From contig NZ_CP102270.1 of assembly GCF_025148445.1 (NCBI RefSeq), forward strand, positions 2,281,001-2,345,000: a DNA stretch of 64,000 nucleotides, written 5' to 3'. Below are positions 33,928 to 42,168 of this stretch, one piece after another. Positions within the stretch are counted from its first letter, which is position 1; each line of letters starts with the position of its first letter. This DNA comes from Eshraghiella crossota. Lineage in GTDB: Bacteria; Bacillota; Clostridia; Lachnospirales; Lachnospiraceae. The notes under the pieces were generated by a model that did not search any database, was not told the DNA's origin, and worked only from the letters and a program-made list of their open reading frames with translations. The position numbers and the translations under genes are program-made.

Positions 33928-34347
33928 ATGAAGAAAATAATAAAAGAATTCAAGGAATTTATTTCAAAAGGCAACATATTTGATATGGCTATCGGTCTTA
34001 TCGTAGGCAGTGCCTTTACAGCTATTGTAAATTCTCTTGTAGGAGACATCTTTTCTCCGCTCCTTACAATTGTAACATCTAAGGCTGACCTTACAGCTTT
34101 GGCATGGAACATCAATGGTGCCCAGATTAAATATGGAAGTTTCCTTCAGGCGATTATCACATTTTTATTAACCGCCATTGTTCTTTTCTTCCTTGTAAAA
34201 GGAATCAACAAATTACGTTCCCTCGGCCAGAAGAAAGAGGAAGCGAAAGAAGCAGCTCCGACAACAAAGATTTGCCCGTTCTGTCGTTCTGAAATTGATT
34301 TAGATGCAACGAGATGTCCTCATTGTACATCCGAACTTGAGAAATAA
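33928..34347 (+). CDS. mscL: Large-conductance mechanosensitive channel with C-terminal zinc ribbon
   Basis: The 139-residue protein has the MscL core: an N-terminal helix (KEFKEFISKGNIFDMAIGLI), the first pore helix with GLIVGSAFTAIVNSLVGDIF, a periplasmic loop and a second membrane helix (ITFLLTAIVLFFLVKGIN). It opens under membrane tension to release solutes during osmotic downshock. After the usual basic helix (about 90-110) there is an extra four-Cys zinc ribbon, C116/C119 and C130/C133. The ATG at 33928 follows GGAG by 10 nt; a start 12 codons earlier overlaps the upstream gene and is rejected. Confidence 0.93.
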   Translation: MKKIIKEFKEFISKGNIFDMAIGLIVGSAFTAIVNSLVGDIFSPLLTIVTSKADLTALAWNINGAQIKYGSFLQAIITFLLTAIVLFFLVKGINKLRSLGQKKEEAKEAAPTTKICPFCRSEIDLDATRCPHCTSELEK

Positions 34348-34368
34348 TAAAATAATTGCAAAAAACAC

Positions 34369-34411
34369 GGGGATGCCGCCTCAACAATTTTCAATTGTTA
34401 AAGCGCATCCC
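34369..34411. terminator. Hairpin terminator, copy 1 of an intergenic repeat
   Basis: GGGGATGC pairs with GCATCCCC, and an inner stem CAATT/AATTG sits around a short TTTC loop. It lies between the convergent mscL and ABC ATPase genes. The sequence closely matches the hairpin at 45041-45085, including unpaired positions (GCCGCCTCAAC and GTTAAAG). Confidence 0.75.
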
Positions 34412-34476
34412 CATTTTATTAACGTGGCGTAAAATTGCCTTTCATATGCTGATATATTACGTCTGCATCTTCTTTA

Positions 34477-35142
34477 CTACAGCTTCCTCTGTATCTCTCC
34501 ATCCTTCATATAGATGATTCTGTCCGTCTTTTCTGCCATATCTTTATCATGGGTTACCATTACTATTGTCTGGTTATGGATTTTGTTGCCTTTAACAAGT
34601 GCATCCATTACTATTTCACTGTTTACCGAATCAAGGTTACCCGTGGGTTCATCAGCAAGAATTACGGCAGGTCTTTGCAACAATGCCCTTGCAATTGCCA
34701 CACGCTGCTTTTCACCGCCTGACAGCAATCCCGCCTTTCTGTATAAAAGCTTCTCTATATCAAGCTCCTTTATAAGCTCTTTCAGGTAATCTTCGTCCCA
34801 TTTGGACTTATCAAATACAAATGGCAAAACAATATTGTCATATACATTCAGGTCTTCTACAAGGTTGTAGCTCTGGTATATTATGGCTATTTTGGTTCGT
34901 CTTAACTTACATTTTTCTTTCTCAGAAAGAGTGGACATATTCCTGTCCCCAAGGAAATATTCACCTGAATCAGCATTTTCCAGAGTTCCGAGAATATTCA
35001 AAAGTGTTGTCTTTCCACAGCCGCTCTTTCCCATTATGGCAACAAACTCTCCGGTATTTACATCAAGTGAAAGATTTTTTAATACATGTACTCCGGAAAG
35101 CTCCTCACCAAAGGATTTGTTTATTTTATTTAACTTTATCAT
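34477..35142 (-). CDS. ABC transporter ATPase, MacB/LolD type
   Basis: The 221-residue ATPase has Walker A GKSGCGKT (38-45), signature LLSGGEKQR (139-147), Walker [12 protein letters not shown] (161-171) and the switch His in VTHDKDM. The family partners FtsX-like permeases in exporting peptides, lipids or antibiotics. It overlaps the permease gene by 17 bp and is the second gene of that operon. A LytTR regulator gene lies upstream, as is common for antimicrobial-peptide or bacteriocin-related exporters. Confidence 0.93.
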   Translation of the reverse strand: MIKLNKINKSFGEELSGVHVLKNLSLDVNTGEFVAIMGKSGCGKTTLLNILGTLENADSGEYFLGDRNMSTLSEKEKCKLRRTKIAIIYQSYNLVEDLNVYDNIVLPFVFDKSKWDEDYLKELIKELDIEKLLYRKAGLLSGGEKQRVAIARALLQRPAVILADEPTGNLDSVNSEIVMDALVKGNKIHNQTIVMVTHDKDMAEKTDRIIYMKDGEIQRKL

Positions 35143-37519
35143 GTCTTTTTCCCTTTCCTAATTGTCCTGCAATCACAATTAATGCCAATATTGCCAAAGT
35201 TCCCGCAGCTACCTTAACCAGATTAATGAATAATGTCTTATTTTCAACATAATAATAGCTGACCATTCCTTTTAGTAAAGTATTAATAAGTATAATTACA
35301 AGAATCGTTGAAAGAATCAGTGCCGATAGCCATACTGATATGTACTCATATATCTGTAGTTCGGTCTTTATATGTGAATCCATTCCAAGCGTCCTGTATA
35401 TTGAAAATTCACGTTTTCTTGACATATTATCAAGCCTGATGGATGTTATCATTCCTCCAAGTCCGATAAGTATAAAGAGGCCTGACACAACTGCTACAAC
35501 AAATACCTGTATTTCATGATTATCCTCAGCCAGTTCATAAGTCTCGGCAGTATCCATAAGTCCTACGCCTAATCTATATGCAAGATCCTGTAATTTCTCA
35601 CCGGCACTCTTTATTTTGCCTTTTTCACATATAATAGTATAGTCCCTCTCAGGAATACATCCAACTTCCTTCGCTTCATCTTCCATTTTGTTTCGTGAAA
35701 CAAAAAATGTCAAACGATCTTCTCTACTGTCTGAAAGCCAGTCAACAGGCATGGAAATAATCCCATCTATTTTGATTTCATTTTCTTTATCTGAATCCTC
35801 TGCCCGTGAGTATGAATATCTGAATGTGTCTCCTTTTTTAGCATCATTTGTAGGTACTCTTTTTCCGTCTTTTAAACCTTCATTTACAGCATATACCATT
35901 CCATTTTCTTCAAATGTATCAAAGTCCACCATCCATGGGTTCTTTTCTCTTAAGAAATTATAAAAATCTCTGTTACAACCGACTATTCCGCTATCACAGT
36001 TATCTCTTCCATTTATTGCTATACGTGCACCACATTCTAATCTGAATTGTTTTACTCCATCTATGGATTTGAATTCCTCCTCATACTCATCGATATCTTT
36101 GTCAGTATATATAAAATAGTGACCCTGAGACATATAAATTCCTGCTTCTTCTTCACTTCTGCTTTTAATTCCCGGATGGATGCTTAATAAAATCGTTATC
36201 ATAAGAAGCATTATCGTAAGCGAGCTTGTGAGCACTATATTAAATATCCACCTGTTTCTTACGGTTGTACTTGCAAGCTTTGATACACTGTTACATGGTT
36301 TTTTCTTTATTTCTCCCGTTATTTTTCTTTTATGTATAGTGAGGATGCCATTACACTTTATTAACATGAATATCATTGTAACTATAAGGACTATGATATA
36401 CATCATAACTATTTTGACAGGATTAATCTTAATAAGCGAAAAATCCGTATATTCAGAATTAAGTATACTGATAATGACTTTCTTCCCTGCCGTCAATGCA
36501 ATAACCGCAAGTCCTGTTCCCGCTAAAACACCTGTGAACTCACATACTGCAAATACCCTGTTATATATTCCGGTTATCTTTCCTTTTCCGGCACCTATTG
36601 TATACATCTGGCGGATATTTTTTCTTTCAGATTCTCCAATCTGAAAAAGATTGAGAATTATTGTTGCAAGGGATACAATAATTATTATCCCCTGAAAAAG
36701 AAATACTCCTGCTTTACTCGCTTTAAAATAATCAGACTTATATACGGACTCCACAGTCATCTTCACATACTGGTTAGCTTCAACATTTCCTATGCTATTA
36801 AGTTTTTCCCATACTTCTTCATATTTTTCTTTATAATGACTGTTACAGGTGTAATAATATATCCTGTTACCGGTTCCTGATTTTCCTGAGTACGCACTAT
36901 GGATAAAGGTTCCCATTGTAAATGATGCACCATCATATATTCCGCATATTGTATATTTTCTTGTGGCAATATCCGTATATACATCACTTACCGACAATCC
37001 CTCGTCTCCAAGGATATTACCATCTTCATCATGGCGTTCTTTTATATCAAGCTCTATTACATCACCTGTCTTAAGGACTTTTCCTTTGTATACCGTATTA
37101 TTAGCAACAAGAAGTTCATCTGCACTGACAGGATAATTTCCTTTTATAAGCTTATATGGAATTGTATCATATAAGTCGCTGTCAATTCCCGTAATTGCTA
37201 ATAAATACCTGTCTGTACAATCTATATAATCTCCTATATGTTCCAACTCAGGTATTATATCAAGAACACCTATATTCTGATTCTCTGCATACCCGCTATA
37301 TGTCACTCCATCGACTTTTATATCCTCATCTGATGATGTTTTCAAACGGTAATCCCATACCCCGTTATATCGGTATGCGTTTCTGACCTTAACCTCTCCA
37401 TATGATGAAAATATGCTTTCAGAGGCAATTATGAACATCATGGCAATCATGACCGCAGTCATGATTGCCACATATTTTTTTAAATTGGATTTAAAATTTG
37501 AATATGATAATTTAAACAA
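35126..37519 (-). CDS. FtsX-family ABC exporter permease
   Basis: The 797-residue membrane protein has an N-terminal helix (YVAIMTAVMIAMMFIIASES), a large extracytoplasmic region (about 35-250), three helices of the first FtsX core, further helices and a second extracytoplasmic region, and a C-terminal FtsX core (VVSGLFILIGLGGMITSIRL). Two half-permeases in one chain fit a single-gene partner for one ATPase, as in BceB-like and MacB-like exporters. The start is TTG at 37519, with AGGAG 11 nt upstream. A LytTR-type operator and promoter lie 60-140 bp upstream. The cargo is unknown. Confidence 0.88.
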   Translation of the reverse strand: MFKLSYSNFKSNLKKYVAIMTAVMIAMMFIIASESIFSSYGEVKVRNAYRYNGVWDYRLKTSSDEDIKVDGVTYSGYAENQNIGVLDIIPELEHIGDYIDCTDRYLLAITGIDSDLYDTIPYKLIKGNYPVSADELLVANNTVYKGKVLKTGDVIELDIKERHDEDGNILGDEGLSVSDVYTDIATRKYTICGIYDGASFTMGTFIHSAYSGKSGTGNRIYYYTCNSHYKEKYEEVWEKLNSIGNVEANQYVKMTVESVYKSDYFKASKAGVFLFQGIIIIVSLATIILNLFQIGESERKNIRQMYTIGAGKGKITGIYNRVFAVCEFTGVLAGTGLAVIALTAGKKVIISILNSEYTDFSLIKINPVKIVMMYIIVLIVTMIFMLIKCNGILTIHKRKITGEIKKKPCNSVSKLASTTVRNRWIFNIVLTSSLTIMLLMITILLSIHPGIKSRSEEEAGIYMSQGHYFIYTDKDIDEYEEEFKSIDGVKQFRLECGARIAINGRDNCDSGIVGCNRDFYNFLREKNPWMVDFDTFEENGMVYAVNEGLKDGKRVPTNDAKKGDTFRYSYSRAEDSDKENEIKIDGIISMPVDWLSDSREDRLTFFVSRNKMEDEAKEVGCIPERDYTIICEKGKIKSAGEKLQDLAYRLGVGLMDTAETYELAEDNHEIQVFVVAVVSGLFILIGLGGMITSIRLDNMSRKREFSIYRTLGMDSHIKTELQIYEYISVWLSALILSTILVIILINTLLKGMVSYYYVENKTLFINLVKVAAGTLAILALIVIAGQLGKGKRHDKVK

Positions 37520-37577
37520 TTCTAGTTGTACTCCTATGTTTTTCTCCTATCAAATAATATTAATATATAATTCGAAT

Positions 37578-37606
37578 TATACATTACATGCTACCATCTT
37601 TCAGGT
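37578..37606 (-). promoter_or_regulatory. Promoter of the FtsX/MacB-type exporter
   Basis: On the minus strand TTGAAA (37606-37601) and TAGCAT (37583-37578) are separated by 17 bp. The operator's last conserved ACA ends 16 bp upstream of the -35. A TATAAT nearer the gene has no good -35. Confidence 0.5.
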
Positions 37607-37622
37607 TATATTTCAAGTATTA

Positions 37623-37655
37623 TGTCGCGAGTGGTCTATTTTTGTCGCAAGTGGT
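37623..37655 (-). promoter_or_regulatory. LytTR operator upstream of the exporter operon
   Basis: Two direct repeats, TGTCGCGAGTGGT (37623-37635) and TGTCGCAAGTGGT (37643-37655), differ at one base and start exactly 20 bp apart, two helical turns. Direct repeats at this spacing are typical of LytTR-domain regulators. The second copy touches the stop codon of the LytTR gene. Confidence 0.75.
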
Positions 37656-37984
37656 TACTTTTCACTTAAATATACCATGTATGCCATCTTAACCTCCTTC
37701 CATCTTCTTCTTGAAACAATTAGTTTATCTCCGTTATTAACAATAACTTCTCCATCCTGCACACACACAGCATTATCAAAATTAACAACTACATTGCGTG
37801 ATATTCTTACAAAATTTTTTTCAAGTTTTCTCATACATTCGTTGAGACTTGACCTTACATAATACTTATTCGTATCGGTGTATATGTTAATGTACTTGTC
37901 GTCCACGTGTAAATATACAATCTCACTTTGCCTTAATAAAGCAACGCCACCACCATACTGTTTTGAAAATATTCTACTATCCAT
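37655..37984 (-). CDS. LytTR-domain DNA-binding regulator without receiver
   Basis: The 109-residue protein is a single LytTR DNA-binding domain (IVYLHVDDKYINIYTDTNKY, YVRSSLNECMRKLEKNFVRI-SRNVVVNFD, LIVSRRRWKEVKMAY). It has no receiver or membrane part, so it is not controlled by a fused phosphorylation domain. Direct repeats typical of LytTR sites lie upstream of this gene and upstream of the following exporter operon, with matching spacing to each -35. That points to autoregulation plus control of the exporter. GGAG lies 5 nt before the ATG. Confidence 0.9.
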   Translation of the reverse strand: MDSRIFSKQYGGGVALLRQSEIVYLHVDDKYINIYTDTNKYYVRSSLNECMRKLEKNFVRISRNVVVNFDNAVCVQDGEVIVNNGDKLIVSRRRWKEVKMAYMVYLSEK

Positions 37985-38119
37985 ACCTGCTCCATAAAAA
38001 TAACCGGGAATATAAAACGAACTGTAAATGATAAAATAAAGATTGTAGATGATATAAATCTTAAAACTCCTTTAATCCGTACATCATACTCCCAAATATT
38101 GTAAATTTTTTATAATTTT

Positions 38120-38148
38120 ATAATAACTCTATAATAGAATAATAGCAA
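38120..38148 (-). promoter_or_regulatory. Promoter of the LytTR gene
   Basis: On the minus strand TTGCTA (38148-38143) and TATTAT (38125-38120) are separated by 17 bp, with the LytTR repeat 6 bp upstream of the -35. The leader is about 130 nt. Confidence 0.55.
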
Positions 38149-38154
38149 GAATTT

Positions 38155-38187
38155 TGTCGCAAACGGTAATATTTTGTTTGAGTATTA
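38155..38187 (-). promoter_or_regulatory. LytTR operator upstream of the LytTR gene
   Basis: TGTCGCAAACGGT (38155-38167) matches the exporter repeats at 11 of 13 bases. A weaker copy (TGTTTGAGTATTA) begins 20 bp further on. It has the same orientation relative to transcription as the exporter operator. Confidence 0.6.
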
Positions 38188-38190
38188 AAA

Positions 38191-38221
38191 AACCTGCACA
38201 AGCAGACCGCCTATGCAGGTT
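38191..38221 (-). terminator. Terminator after the AEC transporter gene
   Basis: AACCTGCA pairs with TGCAGGTT directly next to the stop codon at 38222, followed on the minus strand by TTTTTT. The LytTR operator lies immediately downstream. Confidence 0.85.
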
Positions 38222-39166
38222 TTATATCCATCCCATATATCTCATAAGGAATACCAGTCCCGTCAATGTAAATGACGAAAGCAGCGTCGCAAGCACAACA
38301 ATACTTCCGCTAAGGACTTCATCATTATTCATATTCTTTGCCATTATGTAACAGGTTACCGTTGTAGGTGAGCCTAGCATAATAATTATTGCAACAAGAG
38401 CTTCTCGTCTGAATCCCATTTTAACCGCAACCGGTAAAAATATCAGAGGAAGAACTATAAGCTTGATAAAAACAGCCACAAGCGTCGGTCCTGTTTTGGC
38501 AATGGCCTTCTTCCCTTCAAAACCGGCGCCGACAACTATCAGTGCGATGGGGGTTGCGGTAGCAGCAACGCTGTTTATCGCTTTTAACGGTATAGCCGGT
38601 ATCTTAAGTCCGGTACATGCAACAATCATTCCGAGAAAAATACCTATTATAATAGGATTTTTCAGTACATTAATAAAAGATTTTTTAATTGCCTCTTTAC
38701 CATTCTTATTATCCCTTGCCTCAACCGTAAGAATTATAACAGAATATATATTATATAGCGGTACCGCTGATACAATCATCAGTGGTCCCATCCCTGAACT
38801 GCCGTATATATTGTCAATAAATGCAATTCCAAGAATAGCCGCACTACCGCGGACACTTCCCTGCGCAAACGCACCGACCATGCTCTTATCTCTTATAAAA
38901 ATCCTCGCAAGAAGCCACACCATGCCAAACATTACCGTTGTAACTATCATGCAGAAGAGAACAAACCTGATATCAAATTCGGAACGGATATCCGCTGTTC
39001 CTATCTGTTTAAAAAGCAATACCGGCAAAGCCACTTTAAATACATATTTGTCTGCTACCTCTGTAAACTCTTTAGTCAGAAATCCGACACGCATAAGTAT
39101 ATAGCCAAGGATAATTATCATAAAAACAGGTACAGTGGCTTCAAGGCTGAATATAAAACTGTCCAT
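38222..39166 (-). CDS. AEC (auxin efflux carrier) family transporter
   Basis: The 314-residue protein has about ten membrane helices in two halves and matches the AEC family (FSLEATVPVFMIIILGYILM, FALPVLLFKQ-like KVALPVLLFKQI, LGSPTTVTCYIMAKNMNND). Bacterial members export or import small organic acids such as malate; the substrate cannot be read. Its ATG overlaps the galE stop by 1 bp (TAATG), so the two are translated from one mRNA. The link to galactose metabolism may be only organisational. Confidence 0.9.
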   Translation of the reverse strand: MDSFIFSLEATVPVFMIIILGYILMRVGFLTKEFTEVADKYVFKVALPVLLFKQIGTADIRSEFDIRFVLFCMIVTTVMFGMVWLLARIFIRDKSMVGAFAQGSVRGSAAILGIAFIDNIYGSSGMGPLMIVSAVPLYNIYSVIILTVEARDNKNGKEAIKKSFINVLKNPIIIGIFLGMIVACTGLKIPAIPLKAINSVAATATPIALIVVGAGFEGKKAIAKTGPTLVAVFIKLIVLPLIFLPVAVKMGFRREALVAIIIMLGSPTTVTCYIMAKNMNNDEVLSGSIVVLATLLSSFTLTGLVFLMRYMGWI

Positions 39167-40155
39167 TATCCGTTATAACCGTTTGGGTGGTTTTTATGCC
39201 AATTCCATGCAGTTGATATAATTTCCTCAAGATCCGCGTGCTCAGGTTTCCATAAAAGCACCTGTCTTGCTTTATCGCTTGATGCAATAAGTCTCGCAGG
39301 GTCTCCGGCTCTTCTTTCGGCAATTCTGGCCGGTATCTCATGTCCTGTGACTTTTCGTGCCGTATCTATTACTTCCTTAACTGTAAATCCCACACCGTTA
39401 CCGAGATTAAATATGTTGCTTTCATTGCCTTTCATCAGGTAATCAACAGCAAGTATATGTGCCTGTGCAAGGTCTGTTACATGAATATAATCTCTTATGC
39501 AGGTTCCATCACTCGTATCATAATCATCACCAAATATGCTGATGTACTCACGTTGTCCCAGTGGCACCTGAAGAATCAAAGGAATAAGGTGTGTCTCAGG
39601 AGAATGTGCTTCTCCAATCTTTCCGCTTACATGTGCACCACATGCATTAAAATATCTCAAAGAAACATACTTAAGTCCATGGGCACGATCTGTCCATTTG
39701 AACATCTTTTCCATGGCAAGCTTGGTCTCACCGTATGTATTGGTAGGTTCTGTTCTGTCTGTTTCAAGAATAGGAACTTTTTCAGGTTCTCCATAGGTAG
39801 CTGCCGTTGATGAAAATACTATCTTATCAAGGCCGTGGGCAACCATTGACTGTAAAAGAACCTTGGTACCGTTTACATTATTGTCATAATATTTGAGCGG
39901 ATTAACCATGCTCTCGCCTACGAGTGAATTAGCGGCAAAATGAATAACCGCGTCTATCTTCTCCTTATCTAAAACGCTGTCAACAAATGCCCTGTCCCTG
40001 ATATCGCCTTTGTAAAAACGTGCTTTTTCATGAACTGCTTCTATATGACCTGTTTCCAGATTATCTATAACTACTACATCCACACCCTTTTCAATAAGTG
40101 CATACACAGTATGCGAGCCTATATACCCGGCTCCGCCTAAAACTAATATAGTCAT
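39166..40155 (-). CDS. galE: UDP-glucose 4-epimerase
   Basis: The 329-residue enzyme interconverts UDP-glucose and UDP-galactose. It has the NAD-binding GGAGYIGSH (7-15), DNLETGH, the active-site FSSTAATYG (114-122), Y141 and K145 (YGETK), and the GalE C-terminal region with [17 protein letters not shown]. The length is typical. AGGAGG sits next to a perfect 12-bp inverted repeat directly upstream. No galK or galT is nearby, so it may supply UDP-galactose for surface polysaccharide. Confidence 0.96.
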   Translation of the reverse strand: MTILVLGGAGYIGSHTVYALIEKGVDVVVIDNLETGHIEAVHEKARFYKGDIRDRAFVDSVLDKEKIDAVIHFAANSLVGESMVNPLKYYDNNVNGTKVLLQSMVAHGLDKIVFSSTAATYGEPEKVPILETDRTEPTNTYGETKLAMEKMFKWTDRAHGLKYVSLRYFNACGAHVSGKIGEAHSPETHLIPLILQVPLGQREYISIFGDDYDTSDGTCIRDYIHVTDLAQAHILAVDYLMKGNESNIFNLGNGVGFTVKEVIDTARKVTGHEIPARIAERRAGDPARLIASSDKARQVLLWKPEHADLEEIISTAWNWHKNHPNGYNG

Positions 40156-40164
40156 TACGTTCCT

Positions 40165-40205
40165 CCTGAATTATAACATTCTTTTTCCAAATATTATAAT
40201 TCAGG
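40165..40205 (-). promoter_or_regulatory. Perfect inverted repeat at the galE ribosome binding site
   Basis: CCTGAATTATAA and TTATAATTCAGG (40165-40176 and 40194-40205) are exact complements around a 17-nt loop. On the galE mRNA the 3' arm ends in CAGG, which begins the Shine-Dalgarno AGGAGG. Each arm also contains TATAAT. It could be an operator or an RNA hairpin that limits ribosome access. Confidence 0.5.
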
Positions 40206-40227
40206 ATTGAATCTTATGCAACCGCTA

Positions 40228-42156
40228 TTATTCTTCTATTGTAATACCTGCAGTCTTGTATATAAATGTCACACTGCCTTTTAAGTCATCTGACTTACCT
40301 AAGAACGATGTATAATCCTGACCTGATTTTACAACTTTTTTGATTGTGTCAACAGCATTCTGTAAATCATCACCCACAAGTTTTTCAAGTGGTTCTATTG
40401 CTTCACTGTTAAACTGTGCCATACCGTCTTTTAATGTAATGGCTCCGGCATTAAGTTTCTCAATGGCATCCGCAAGTGTTGCGGCGCTGTCATTAAGGGT
40501 TCCTGTTCCGTCTGCAACCTGTGCGGCACCGCTCTTAAGTGCATCATTGTTAGATGTAAGTGTTCCGAGACCGTTTACAAGAGTTTCTGTTCCGTCTTTA
40601 AGTGTTTTGCTTCCTGTCTGAAGTTTGTAAATTGCTGAACAGATAGTTTCTGTATTGCCTGTTCTTGTTGCATTGGTATTGTCATTCATTGAACCGATAC
40701 CTGTCGATAACTGATTAACACCTGTCTGCACCTGGCTTAGGGCTGTATACACACCGCCGTTGCTTGCTGCTGACATAAGCATTGCAATTTCCTGCTGGTA
40801 TACCTGTCCGAGATTTGTTACGGATGAACCGTCAACGCCTCTAAGTTTCATCTGTGAAACATACGCATCAGCCCGTGTAAATTTCGCTTTTGCACTTATG
40901 TAAATTGTGTAATCTGACATATATTTTGTAAGAAGTTTTGAAACTTTTTCCTCTGTAAGTCCCGAACTCATTTCTGAGTAAGGAACTACTGACATATCGC
41001 TCACACCATAAGCTGCACCTGCTGACTTAATAGTGTTATTCAATGCCGCAAATGCTTTATCATATGTTCCTGCTAATGTAAGAACGGATGTAACTTTTCC
41101 TCCGTAAGTCTTTACATTGGCGTCAACGGTATTTTTCATCTGTGTAATTCCCGGAACTACCTTTGTATTTATTGCAGAGGCAAGACTGTCAAGACCTGTT
41201 GCAAGGTCTGATGCTCCTCTACTAAGCTGTGACGCACCTGCCGATACTGTATTTACGCCGTCAATATAAGCATACATTCCGTCTCTTAATGAAAGCGCAC
41301 CTGTGTTTAACCTGGTAATTCCGTCTGTAAGGGCAGGAACAGCATCCTTTAACTGTGAGGTTCCGTCTGCAAGAGCTGCTGAACCATCCACAAGCTGTCC
41401 GGAAGCACTTCCAAGCTTATCTGTAAGAGCTTTTATGCTGTCAATGGAAATGTCATCCACATTCACATCTGAAAGAAAGTTAGATGTTGCCACAGACATT
41501 GTCATATCAAGCGAGAATTTATTTACATCTGCTGTTACTTCAAAATACTCAGGAAGCTCTATTCCTTTAAGGTTAAGCATATCGGAAAGACCCGGCATTG
41601 TAAGTCCGACTGCAATAATTGAATCACCGTTTCTGGTAAGTTTACCGTTTGTAATCTCTACATTTGAGAATACGTCGGCAGGAAGTACCATTCCCGTAAT
41701 CATTGTAAAAGGAACATCTTTTGTATTATTTGTGTAATCAAATCTCATTGTTACTTTGCCGCTCTTTCCCGCAAGTTCTTCAGGTGTAACTTCATTTCCG
41801 TCAAGAGTGTATGTAACTTTCATGGAAACCGGTACTTCGCCATCAGATTCAGTCCTATTAAGGGTTTCCTTTCCTTTGTCATCAGTTACTTTTTCATTAA
41901 CGATTATATGGTCCTTATTTCCGTTAGCATCCCCGAACACATATACCGTTTCCTGTCTTGTGTTGATTGGAAGTGTACTTTTTGACGATAATTCTTTTTC
42001 TATGGATGTCTGGACCATATTGTCCTGACTGTACGCACTCTGTTTTACTTCTTCGTTTGTACTGCCTGTTCCCGCTCCGCATGCAACAAGGTTAGCTGCA
42101 ACAAGAACACTGCACATTAATATTGAACAACGTTTTAAAAATTTCTTCTTTACCAT
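40228..42156 (-). CDS. Coiled-coil lipoprotein, YhgE/Pip-like partner of the MMPL exporter
   Basis: The 642-residue product has a lipoprotein signal ending NLVAC (Cys26). After a beta-rich N-terminal part (about 60-220) it has many heptad-like repeats of the type LxxGxxxLxDG (ALADGTSQLKDAVPALTDGI, LSRGASDLATGLDSLASAI), as in YhgE/Pip-type proteins. Such repeats form long coiled coils on the outside of the cell and accompany MMPL-family exporters. It lies 12 bp after the MMPL gene. It probably forms part of a surface or export complex; the cargo is unknown. It differs from classical YhgE in being a lipoprotein without membrane helices. Confidence 0.82.
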   Translation of the reverse strand: MVKKKFLKRCSILMCSVLVAANLVACGAGTGSTNEEVKQSAYSQDNMVQTSIEKELSSKSTLPINTRQETVYVFGDANGNKDHIIVNEKVTDDKGKETLNRTESDGEVPVSMKVTYTLDGNEVTPEELAGKSGKVTMRFDYTNNTKDVPFTMITGMVLPADVFSNVEITNGKLTRNGDSIIAVGLTMPGLSDMLNLKGIELPEYFEVTADVNKFSLDMTMSVATSNFLSDVNVDDISIDSIKALTDKLGSASGQLVDGSAALADGTSQLKDAVPALTDGITRLNTGALSLRDGMYAYIDGVNTVSAGASQLSRGASDLATGLDSLASAINTKVVPGITQMKNTVDANVKTYGGKVTSVLTLAGTYDKAFAALNNTIKSAGAAYGVSDMSVVPYSEMSSGLTEEKVSKLLTKYMSDYTIYISAKAKFTRADAYVSQMKLRGVDGSSVTNLGQVYQQEIAMLMSAASNGGVYTALSQVQTGVNQLSTGIGSMNDNTNATRTGNTETICSAIYKLQTGSKTLKDGTETLVNGLGTLTSNNDALKSGAAQVADGTGTLNDSAATLADAIEKLNAGAITLKDGMAQFNSEAIEPLEKLVGDDLQNAVDTIKKVVKSGQDYTSFLGKSDDLKGSVTFIYKTAGITIEE

Positions 42157-42168
42157 AACTATCTCTCC

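Noticed and set aside
37540-37580. TATAAT near 37568 as the main -10 of the exporter promoter
   Set aside because: It has no acceptable -35 at 16-18 bp, while TTGAAA and TAGCAT have 17-bp spacing and match the arrangement before the LytTR gene.
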